Of a stretch of DNA of 64,000 nt, positions 32,136 to 40,140 are shown one piece after another. The stretch is from Prorocentrum cordatum. Lineage: Eukaryota; Sar; Dinophyceae; Prorocentrales; Prorocentraceae. The notes under the pieces are model-generated. The model searched no databases and was not told the origin of the DNA. It saw only the letters and a program-made list of their open reading frames with translations. Position 1 is the first letter of the stretch. The number at the start of each line of letters is the position of its first letter. The stretch is from contig CAUYUJ010016289.1 of assembly GCA_963575745.1 (NCBI GenBank), positions 191,406-255,405 of the forward strand, written 5' to 3'. The position numbers and the translations under genes were made by a program.

Positions 32136-35100
32136 CCCATTTGCCTTCTAGTAGTATTCTTCTGGGGGCAAGGGCTTGGTTTGGATTGTCGCGTCCCAGG
32201 ACGCGCGGCAGCTCATCGCGCAGATGTCGCAGGATTGGGGCTGCTGCACGCTCGGGCATCCTGAGTAGGAGGAATCCGGCACCACAGATCCCGACTCGGT
32301 GGCCGAGGGCGCTCGCTGCCGCGGAGGCGATAGCGCGTGCCAGGCACATTGCCTTGTTCGGAACGGGGATGTGCATGGAGTCGCTGGTCTCGTGCATCCT
32401 CCAGGCGCGCGCAGTAGCGCGATGCGTCGTGGTTGCCTGGGCGGCGGCCTGCAAGTTGCCATGCGGCACCCCAAGCCCCTCGGTTCTGATCGAGGGGCGC
32501 GCTGGCCTGCAGCGGAGGACGCGGTGACAGAGCTGCTCCAGGCCCTGGTTGAGCAGAAGCTCGTCTTTGGGCAGCTGGTTCTTAGTGGTGGCCCAATCAG
32601 CCAGGATGTTGGAGCTCCAGGCCGGCGAGATCATCCCGCCAGCGGATGATCTAGGCCACCACACCGTCGTTTCCACTGTCCGGGACCAGGATGTGCAGTG
32701 CATCAGTCGTGTCTGCGCTGGCTGCGCCCCAGAGCACCACGATGGAGGGTGGGGCACTGCGCGCAGTGGTCTGCCTGAGATGTCGAACTGCGCTGCGATC
32801 TGCTGCTGCATTGGAGGGCTCGCGCGCCCTGTCCTGCACGTGTTACCGATTGGCACGAGGTGCGTGATCCTGCTGGCCCCTCTGTAGCCCCACTGTGCAT
32901 CGACCATGGCTGTGAGCTCAACTGGGTCTGGGCCCCCAAGGCTTGGGACTCCGTCCGCGCCAAGTGCCAGGATCTTGCAGGGGCCTCCTGCCGTCGAGGC
33001 TGCTGTCCAGGCAGCGCCCATCTGGGAGGCTTGTGCGTCGGCCAGGATTACGATGGGAACCCGCGCGGCCGCGTCGCCTGCGGCCCCGGCTCGTTCACTC
33101 ACCACCAGGGCTTCGATCTGCCCCCACGCGCTGGGGCCTGCCAGCGCGAAGGTGACCCCCGTCTCGTCCGCTACTCTGCCCCCCACGCATGGCTGTCTGG
33201 ACACGACCAGTTCGGCGGCGATGCCCCTCGCAGCCGCGGCGAGTAGGGCAGTGGGAAACGCGGGTGCCCCGCGTGACCTCGGCTCGTCGTCCGGCGGGCA
33301 GCGGCCCAGTAGGAGCGCCCAGCGCCCGTGCGTGATCAGCGGCACCTGCCTGTTTCTGTCCTGTCGACTCGGGGGCGGCGGTGGGTCTGGCGATGGGGCC
33401 GAGTCGGTTGGGTCTGAGGGGTCTGCACGGCCTCCACCATTACCAAGACCGGCGGGGGGCTCGTCGACATCCATGCCGGTGTCGTCGCCTCTTAGTGCAT
33501 TCCGTCTCTCCTGTATGCAAGCGTGGATCTTCCTCATGTCCCCGACGGCCACGTACGTGCACGGCCTTCGGAGGGAAACAATCCGGGCGCGCAGGCAGTC
33601 CAACTCGTGGCCAAACCTTCGAACCGCTTCGGCTAGTTCGTCCAACCCGATGTCTGGCCTGAGCGGCGGGACAGCGCCGTCTCGGAGCTGCAACAGGTCA
33701 AGGGGGACCTGTATCGACGCGGCGTCCGCATCGTGGCCTTGCCCGGGAAGCCTTACGGCGACGCCTCCTCGATCATCTGCACGGCACTGCGGGCATCGGA
33801 TGGGCATGGCTCTGCCTCCCTCCCTGACCACAGCAGGCTGACTGTTCCGCCACTGCCTGAAACATTCGCTATGGAATATGCGTCCGCAGGGGATCAGGAC
33901 TTCGGCTGAGCCTATCAGTTCGCCGCTGCAGCACAGGCAGGCTGGGTCGTCGTCTCCGAAGTCCCAGGACGGCACGGGCACGGGATCCCCTCCCTCTCCA
34001 GGAAGTCTGGTGGCGCCCCCTGGAAGCGCTCCGATTGAGGCGATGCCCTCGCCCATGCTTTCGATCAGAACGCGAACCATATTGTTGGCCTCGGTCTGCG
34101 TGTAGCACGCTGACGCCCCCAATATTCCTAGCAAGATATTGCTGTGCTCTTTGTCCAGGATTGCGTAAGCTGGCTGGTCTGTCTCTTCGGCGCCCTCCCT
34201 GGGCCGCTGCGAAATGTCCGCTGGAGCGTGAGCGCCCGCCAGGGGAAGCCATCTGGCGATGACCTCGCACGGCCTTAGGCCCAGGCCTCTCACCTGTAGA
34301 ACTGGCCCGAGCAACGGTAAGTAGTGGGGGGCCAGGCAGAGCCAAATAGCTCTGGAGATCCAGCTTCCTGGCCCCCTACCGGAGTTTTCTTCGATCAGCA
34401 TTCCGTGCGCCACGCTCTGTGCCTGATCTCCGCTAATGGGGGATGCGTCGTCTGGGGCGCGCGTGGAGAGTCTGCCGTTCTGCTCGCCGTCTCTTTGCCT
34501 CGAGTCGAGCAGGAAGACGGCGCGGCCCAGGCATTCTTCTCTTGCGCCGTCGTCGGGGCCCAAGTCTGGCAGAGACATGGCGAAGACACTGTTGGCCGGC
34601 CCCCTGCCCAGGATCTGTCGGATGTCCGAGTGCCACGGGGTGGTGGTGCTCTGCTCGCCTCTTTGCCGTTGGTCGGCTGCGCTGGGCGCGCCTCTGCCGA
34701 GAGGGAGGTGCCCCGCGCGGGCGCGGATGGTTCTGTTCGCCCTCGCCTGCTCCGCAGTTTGCCTATCGCGCGCCCTTTCCGCTCGGACTCGCGCCCCTGG
34801 CCCCGCTGCTTGCCTGTCGCCCGACAGGATGCTGGTCTGCAAAGCGCCGCTCGAGTCAAGCCACCCCATCATCCACTCCTGAAGTCTGGGGGCGATGTAT
34901 CCTCCAGCGTGAGGAGCGTCGATGTGGCCGCCTACAACTCGTGAAGACCTACTGGCGTTACTCGCGATGACCGCCTGAGCGTCTTGGTAGGAGCGCACTG
35001 ATTGGCTGGCCCACCAGGCAGCAGCGGCGTCGATTACGCTGGCGTCTATTCCGGCGCCTCGGAAGGCGTGCCTCAGCACCCTCCTGCCTTGGTCAGTGGA

Positions 35101-35979
35101 GGTGTCCCAGATGAACGGTGCCAGGATACGGCTCCATGTCATGCCCGCCGGCACTCGGTCGGTGGCCACGATGCCGCGCATTCTCCTGATCTCATCAACT
35201 AGGCCGCCGCTGCGTGCCCTGTCGTCTGCATTAAGGTCGGCGCTTCTGCCGCTGGGGTCGCCCCCGCCGTCAGGCGCTGTCGCGTTGGCGCGGCCAGGGG
35301 CGGGGTCAACCTCCATGCTGGTCGCCGCGCCGCCCCCCTTCCGAGAGGGCGCATGGGCGTCGGGGCTTGCTCTGGCGGTTGTTTGCTCAGACCTCAACCT
35401 CCTTGCCACCGCTTCGACGACGAGGCTGCCTACCGGGCTGCCCGCCCCCATGCGCGCGCGAATGGTGCGCCATTCGCGCCTCGCCATGGCCCGGAGCACA
35501 CCGCGCATAACTTCGGCGGCTTCCGCGGGGACGGGCCTCCGCAGCTCGTCTTCAGGGACTGGTGCGTCAGCGATGGCCTGGTCGAGGTAGTCCCCCCCGA
35601 TCTGGGCTGCAAGCCACCCCAGGTCTGCCCTTTCGACGGCCGTGCCGGCTGGCCCCATGGGGGGCGCCGGCGACGCCCTGAGGCTGGGCCTGGCGATCGC
35701 CCGTGGGATCCAGCTGCGCAGCTCTACGTGGGCTGGGCATGCCTCCGCCAGGTCTCGCACGCGCCTGCATGTGTCCAGGGCCCATTGAAGCAGCGCAGAG
35801 CTGCGCCAGCGTCGCCAGTCGGGCGGAGCCGAGGTTCGTCCCCTAGGCCCCCTCTGCCCAGGATTCTGTTCCTGAGCCACGCGTCTGGGTGCGCGGCCAT
35901 GTGTCTCCACGCGCCGAGCATCTCGCCGACGAGCCAGGATGCGGTGTAGTCCACTGGGCATGGCGCTCGCGGCGTGCAC
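31456..35979 (-). CDS. Large element 1 protein with a degenerate RING finger
   Basis: 1,507-codon frame, real coding from about 35805 to 32110 with two short frame slips near 32760-32650. Residues 1-60 are shadow of the previous frame. A helical N-terminal half (WALDTCRRVRDLAEACPAHV, AEVMRGVLRAMARREWRTIR) precedes a RING-like finger: CLCC, then PCGRIFHSECFRQW, then CPQCRAD. In canonical RING-H2 fingers the sequence is C-G-H-x-F-H. Here the first His is Arg (codon 33880-33882). RING proteins are usually E3 ubiquitin ligases. Residues further on are unknown (PIVILADAQASQMGAAWTAA; ITHLVPIGNTCRTGRAS). A RING in a retroelement is unusual. Confidence 0.65.
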   Translation of the reverse strand: MHAASAMPSGLHRILARRRDARRVETHGRAPRRVAQEQNPGQRGPRGRTSAPPDWRRWRSSALLQWALDTCRRVRDLAEACPAHVELRSWIPRAIARPSLRASPAPPMGPAGTAVERADLGWLAAQIGGDYLDQAIADAPVPEDELRRPVPAEAAEVMRGVLRAMARREWRTIRARMGAGSPVGSLVVEAVARRLRSEQTTARASPDAHAPSRKGGGAATSMEVDPAPGRANATAPDGGGDPSGRSADLNADDRARSGGLVDEIRRMRGIVATDRVPAGMTWSRILAPFIWDTSTDQGRRVLRHAFRGAGIDASVIDAAAAWWASQSVRSYQDAQAVIASNASRSSRVVGGHIDAPHAGGYIAPRLQEWMMGWLDSSGALQTSILSGDRQAAGPGARVRAERARDRQTAEQARANRTIRARAGHLPLGRGAPSAADQRQRGEQSTTTPWHSDIRQILGRGPANSVFAMSLPDLGPDDGAREECLGRAVFLLDSRQRDGEQNGRLSTRAPDDASPISGDQAQSVAHGMLIEENSGRGPGSWISRAIWLCLAPHYLPLLGPVLQVRGLGLRPCEVIARWLPLAGAHAPADISQRPREGAEETDQPAYAILDKEHSNILLGILGASACYTQTEANNMVRVLIESMGEGIASIGALPGGATRLPGEGGDPVPVPSWDFGDDDPACLCCSGELIGSAEVLIPCGRIFHSECFRQWRNSQPAVVREGGRAMPIRCPQCRADDRGGVAVRLPGQGHDADAASIQVPLDLLQLRDGAVPPLRPDIGLDELAEAVRRFGHELDCLRARIVSLRRPCTYVAVGDMRKIHACIQERRNALRGDDTGMDVDEPPAGLGNGGGRADPSDPTDSAPSPDPPPPPSRQDRNRQVPLITHGRWALLLGRCPPDDEPRSRGAPAFPTALLAAAARGIAAELVVSRQPCVGGRVADETGVTFALAGPSAWGQIEALVVSERAGAAGDAAARVPIVILADAQASQMGAAWTAASTAGGPCKILALGADGVPSLGGPDPVELTAMVDAQWGYRGASRITHLVPIGNTCRTGRASPPMQQQIAAQFDISGRPLRAVPHPPSWCSGAQPAQTRLMHCTSWSRTVETTVWWPRSSAGGMISPAWSSNILADWATTKNQLPKDELLLNQGLEQLCHRVLRCRPARPSIRTEGLGVPHGNLQAAAQATTTHRATARAWRMHETSDSMHIPVPNKAMCLARAIASAAASALGHRVGICGAGFLLLRMPERAAAPILRHLRDELPRVLGRDNPNQALAPRRILLEGKWDGGPSFVRLPDPEDGFSLGVEPGRHGTDATRARARSHRGRRGPWHRRTGVNSVRLVPKCVRLQVHDSGQNTSCSGGHDGSRFRGNQARDDRSAVPQDLPGNALQGPQPPQRGDPERASGTPGRPGARRGQASSQALRAAANPRGHGERPPRCTDRQCPDSSHEGRVLAPRSQLTQTLLGHGWIRRGADSHETGPCPQVQTELRTLRTPAQRPLLLRKTGCETTPEP

Positions 35980-37736
35980 AGGTGCTCTGCGATCGGGGCA
36001 TACCGAGCTCCTACCCTTTCCAACTGAAAGGAGAGTTCCTGCCCCAGCGCGTCCAACGGGTGGCTGGGTTGCTGAAGGGTGCCTGGGGCCAGATCACTGT
36101 CAACGATGCTCCAGGGTAGGGCCAGCCGTCGGCAGGCGATGCAGGTGCGCCCCCTTGGCCCCCGTAGCTGCCAAGTCCCGCAAAAGTCGCAGCGGATGGT
36201 GGGGCAGAAGAAGTCGCCGAAGAGCAGGCGGCACGCCGCGGTGTTCCAGGGCCATGGGCTGCTTGAGCGATCTCCGCCCTGCACGGATACACCAGGGATG
36301 CCTGGCCCGAAGGTGGCGATTCCTTCCGGCGCAGGTGATGCCCAGGGAGCAAGTCCGAGATGGCCGCGATGCTCTAGCGAGAGCACGTCGTCTCCTAGGC
36401 ACCTGTACGCACCTCTATCATCCGCCCAGCTCCGTATGTCGCTGTGGTCGGGGAGGTGTATAATATTGTTCCTGTGTTCGTGTACGATCACTCTGTATGC
36501 TCTGGCCTGGGCCTCGTCGTCCATGGGGCCCACAGTTCCTTCGGGCCTGCCCGGCCCAGACATGATCCTGGGGGCCGCATCGCGCCGCGCTCTGGTCGGG
36601 GCGAGAACTGTGCCTGGAGCTGGGCTGTCTGAGACAGCCATGCCGATGTCGCAATAGTGCGCAGCAGCAGCAGCCATCGCGTCGCACTCGAGTCGCGCCA
36701 GCTGCAGTTCCATGGGGCTGGGATTGTCGCTGTCGGGTCTCTCCGCGTGGTCGAGGGGATCGCGTGCGATGCTGGCGAAGCGGCGAGCGAGGATCTGCAC
36801 TGGGTCTGCACGGACCCCCCCCAGCCTGCCCTCGTGGTCCGCACCCGCGACTGACCAGACTAGCCCCGAGAGGTCCACGAGGGTCAGGGCGCCCGCGGTG
36901 GCTAGGCGGGTCGGCGCTGGAAGTCCATCGCCAGGGTCGGGAGGCGCTGCCCGCAATGAGGTTGGGGTGAAAGCCTGGATGACCAAGGCGGTGCCGTTCC
37001 AGCTGCGGTGCACTAGCATCTCGAGGTTGTCGCTTTGCCCTGGAGCGCGCTCCGCCCCTGTGTCTGCCAGTTCGCGCCAGGGGCCTTCAACGCGGTGGTA
37101 GCTCCGAAGGCAGGCGTCCATGATGCCTCTTCTGCCTGTGACACTGGGGCTGGCAACGCGTGGGCCGCTGGCTGGACCATCGCCCTCACGGCTTTGTCGC
37201 CAGCCGGCGTCAGTGCGTCCTGTGGCGCCCATCCACCTCGCGCGGGCGTCGGCGCTGAATTGCATCCTTCGCGCGCCCCGCTCAGCGCCACCTACGTCGG
37301 GGTCTGAGGGCCCGTCGAAACCGGCAGCGACAAGGTGGTCGTCTTCGGGCGACCAGTCTGGAGAGGGGCACGGCAGGGGGTCCGCCACTTGGGGGGCCGC
37401 AGCCAGCAGGACGACGGGGGAGCGGGGCCCCTCCCTTTCTGGGCCAAGAGTAACGAGCGAGGGAACGGGAAGTCCAGGAGGGGGGTGATGGCGGGGAGGG
37501 AATGAAGCGGGGCGATCGAGGAGGCGGCCGCGCTCCGACCCGGGATCGCGGGCGGCTGATCGCGAACGGCGGGAGCGGGAGATCCTGCCCGGCGCGGGCA
37601 CCCTGCCTGTCCTAGTAGTGCCGCGATTGGCGCCCCTGGCTGCTGACGTAACCAGGCGAGAGCCGAGCTCCTCCGCGTCTGCAGTTGAGCGTTCTGGGCT
37701 GCGCCACCAGGGTCCTCTGCGGCGGGGTTGCCGCAC
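35724..37736 (-). CDS. Zinc-finger protein of element 1, N-terminal region
   Basis: 670-codon frame, clearly coding from about 37360 to 35805. It contains RSWNGTALVIQAFTPTSLRA, LVDLSGLVWSVAGADHEGRL, RAYRVIVHEHRNNIIHLPDH and near residues 515-550 FFCPTIRCDFCGTWQLRG followed by GRTCIACRRLALPW, a CxxC...CxxC zinc ribbon. The coding sequence continues into the frame 35979-31456 after a frameshift near 35805. A gag-like or nucleic-acid-binding role is a guess from position and zinc ribbon. Confidence 0.6.
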   Translation of the reverse strand: MRQPRRRGPWWRSPERSTADAEELGSRLVTSAARGANRGTTRTGRVPAPGRISRSRRSRSAARDPGSERGRLLDRPASFPPRHHPPPGLPVPSLVTLGPEREGPRSPVVLLAAAPQVADPLPCPSPDWSPEDDHLVAAGFDGPSDPDVGGAERGARRMQFSADARARWMGATGRTDAGWRQSREGDGPASGPRVASPSVTGRRGIMDACLRSYHRVEGPWRELADTGAERAPGQSDNLEMLVHRSWNGTALVIQAFTPTSLRAAPPDPGDGLPAPTRLATAGALTLVDLSGLVWSVAGADHEGRLGGVRADPVQILARRFASIARDPLDHAERPDSDNPSPMELQLARLECDAMAAAAAHYCDIGMAVSDSPAPGTVLAPTRARRDAAPRIMSGPGRPEGTVGPMDDEAQARAYRVIVHEHRNNIIHLPDHSDIRSWADDRGAYRCLGDDVLSLEHRGHLGLAPWASPAPEGIATFGPGIPGVSVQGGDRSSSPWPWNTAACRLLFGDFFCPTIRCDFCGTWQLRGPRGRTCIACRRLALPWSIVDSDLAPGTLQQPSHPLDALGQELSFQLERVGARYAPIAEHLCTPRAPCPVDYTASWLVGEMLGAWRHMAAHPDAWLRNRILGRGGLGDEPRLRPTGDAGAALRCFNGPWTHAGACETWRRHAQPT

Positions 37737-38890
37737 GGGGGGCCTGATGCCACCGGGGCTGCATCTGGGTTGCGAGGCCCATAGTTCGCTTGCTGCGCTG
37801 ACTGCTGCCCTGGGTTCCTCGCCTGGTCGGCGCCGCCAAGAATCGCCCCCGCTGGGTCTCTGCTGCTGAAGGCAGCCGCCTCGGAGAGAACTGGGGGAAG
37901 GTCTTCCATGCCCATTGGGGAGGGCTGCCCGCCCATCGCAACGCTGTCCGATCCAGGCCGCAAGCTTCCAGGAGCTGAGGTGGCTCTACCGCGGGAGCCC
38001 GTACCTTCAAACAGCAGTTCCCCCCCAGGGCAGCTGACGGTCGCTCTTCCCGCGCCCAATGCCGCGCTGCCGGTCGCGGCGTGGCCAGGAGGGGGGGGGG
38101 GGGGGGCGGCTCTTCAGCGGGACCATCGAGCTCTGGACGTCTCCGTGCATTGGACGGTGGCTCAGGTCCGCCGCGTCGGCGCCGCCAGGATTGATGCCAG
38201 CTGGCCCCCGGCTGCTGAAGGCAGCCATTTCGGAGGAAGCAGGGGGAGGGTCGCCTGTATCCGTCGGGGAAGGTCGCCGACCCTGAGCATCGCTGTCCGC
38301 GCCAGGCTGCACGCTGTCTCGAGCCGCAGGTCCGCCCCTGCTGTCGGCGCCCCCACCGCCGCGGGACGGTTCCCCCCTCGCGCGGCTGAAGGCCGCTCTT
38401 TCGTTGTCGAAACGGGCGCAGCCTCCCGCGGCGTCTCCAAGAGGAGCGGGAGCTTCCATCGGACCAGGACCCTGAACCCCTCCAGCGCCCCCAGCCGCGA
38501 CGACGTGCTGATGACTCTGCGCAGTCGGGGTGACATCACGCGGGGTGCCCACTCTGCTGCGTATCCCGCCACCACTGTCTGCTCCGCAGCTGAAGGCTGC
38601 ATCTCCCGGTCTATTGCGCGAGTCGCTCTCCAGGGTGACTCCAAGGAGGGGGGCCCTGTCTTCCACCAGGGTGATCGGCGCCGCGATCCGAGGCCCCTTT
38701 CCTCCATAGAGCTAAGCCTGACCTGGCGGGCAGGCGCTGCGCCTCGCCAGGGGCTGCGCCGCGAGCAGCGCTGGGATATGGCCGACCGCGGCCCGAGGGA
38801 GGCGGCGCCCGCCCAGCGATGCATCGGGCGCCCCCTTGAGCCTGGGAGACTGGTAAGCGAGGGCCAGGCCCGGGAACCGGCTTGAGCCAA
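37292..38890 (-). pseudogene. Pro/Ala/Gly-rich, internally repeated N-terminus of element 1
   Basis: Two frames (38666-38007 and 38059-37292) meet at a run of G at 38091-38107 where the frame slips. They share the repeated block SEMAAFSSRGPAGINPGGAD and SEAAAFSSRDPAGAILGGAD. At DNA level GCTGCTGAAGGCAGCC occurs at 37862 and 38211, a 349-bp period, with two more diverged copies near 38390 and 38590. No folded domain is apparent. The true start codon cannot be fixed. Confidence 0.45.
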
Positions 38891-38928
38891 GGGCTCGAGC
38901 CAAAGGCTTGAGCCAAAGGGGCTACGGA
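38881..38928 (-). promoter_or_regulatory. Three tandem relict dinoflagellate spliced leaders
   Basis: On the minus strand, 38928-38907 begins TCCGTAGCC and ends TTTGGCTCAAG. It differs from the canonical 22-nt dinoflagellate leader at only two adjacent positions (CC for AT). It is followed without spacer by CCTTTGGCTCGAG (38906-38894) and CCCTTGGCTCAAG (38893-38881), shortened relics lacking the TCCGTAG part. Earlier work showed such tandem relics arise when trans-spliced mRNAs are retroposed, transcribed and trans-spliced again. This sets the 5' end of the element 1 cDNA. Confidence 0.9.
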
Positions 38929-38931
38929 CCC

Positions 38932-40140
38932 GCCGGTGGGGATACTCTTCGTCGCAACCGCAAACAAAAGCGCAGGCGGCGAGTAACGGAACGGGCGGGC
39001 CGCGCGCGAACCTAATTGTCTAACGCGCCAGCAAACAGAAGCCTAGGCGGCACCTCAGATCACCGGAAGCGGGAGGCGGCGCGGGCTGCAGCTGCCAGGA
39101 AACAGATCCAGGAGCGAGCGCATGCAGAATTAGCCAACCAAGGTTGGGGCGCAGCCAAAATGGCGCGGGAGCGATACCAGGATAAAGCCAGGAGCACCAT
39201 CACGAAGGACCGCTGGCTGGTGGGGATACTTTTTCTTGGTTCGCGGCTCCAGGACAAAGGTCAAGAAGCGGGATTCACGCCTGGTGCACAGAGCGAGATA
39301 ATTGGCCGCAGCGGCGCGTAGGCCGCCGGGGCGAGTGCACATGCAAGGGACAAAATGACCCCCATTAAAATTGACCGGCGCAGTCATCCCAGCGGATGGG
39401 GACGCAGGCGCGGCACCGGCGGCGGAACGGGGGGGGGAACTCGCCCTGACGGCTCCAAGCTCCAGCCGAACCGCGAAGCAAGAGGAGGGAGGGGCAGGGG
39501 GCACTGCGAGCGACAGCACTGGCACTGCAGAACCACGAGTACCAAAGGTGCTCACTGACGCTGAATGTGGCTGATCCGAATCGAAGCGCCACCCGGTGGG
39601 AGAGGACCACGGGTGTGCTTGCACAAGGCCGAGCCAGACCCAACCAAAGCCAGCGCGCATACATCGCATCCGACTCACGCAGTTCGGGGGCGAGCTATGC
39701 AATGCACTGACAGGTCGCAGGCTGCTTGGGGAAAAAATGCCGGTGGGGGTACTTTTTGATCTGCGGCCCCAAGGACAGATCCAGGGAGCGGGTCAATCTC
39801 AACAGGGGCGCAACGCGAGACGATTGGCAACGAAGGCACATAGGCCTAAGCCGCAATGCACGTGCGAGGGGCCAAATGAGCCTCATTAGAGCCGACCCGA
39901 GAACGGAAGGCGGCAGCAGACTGGACAAGTGGAGGGTCGCACAGCGGCGCCAGCCCCCACAGACCAAGCCTGCGAGAAGGCAGAGCGCTGCGCGGGCGGC
40001 ACAGAGCTGGAGGAAAGGCACCGCCAAACGCGGCGAGGAGGACAGAGAAGGAGACAGGCGCAGGAAGCGACGAAGGGAGGGGAAAGTACGGGAGCCTCAC
40101 TCACAGGCGTCGAACCACGACTGGCGTCGGCAGCCTAGTC
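38932..40140 (-). repeat. Diverged tandem repeats between elements 1 and 2
   Basis: Two units about 523 bp apart share ordered blocks. One (39215-39380) has GGTGGGGATACTTTTT, then GCGGCTCCAGGACAAAG, GATAATTGGC, GTGCACATGCAAGGGACAAA and ATTGACC. The other (39740-39905) has GGTGGGGGTACTTTTT, GCGGCCCCAAGGACAGA, GACGATTGGC, ATGCACGTGCGAGGGGCCAA and GCCGACC. A third GGTGGGGATACT lies at 38936-38947, within 20 bp of the spliced-leader relic. The 19-mer shared with 13 kb is at 39150-39168. It is probably the 3' terminal sequence of element 2. Confidence 0.7.

Larger units (their letters stand above)
14458..38928 (-). mobile_element. Element 1: giant non-LTR-type retroelement with methyltransferase and helicase, degenerate
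   Basis: About 24.5 kb read on the minus strand, starting at relict spliced leaders. Domains in coding order: repetitive N-terminus, zinc finger, degenerate RING, unknown regions, C5 DNA methyltransferase, APE endonuclease, reverse transcriptase, zinc knuckle and RNase H, U1-like zinc finger, UPF1-like SF1 helicase, accessory zinc-finger region, basic tail. APE-RT-knuckle-RNase H order is standard for non-LTR (LINE) elements. DNA methyltransferases captured by dinoflagellate retrotransposons have been reported (de Mendoza and colleagues, 2018). The reading frame changes many times, often inside domains, and several catalytic residues are substituted, so this copy is probably inactive. Where one protein ends and the next begins cannot be decided. 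Confidence 0.85.
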
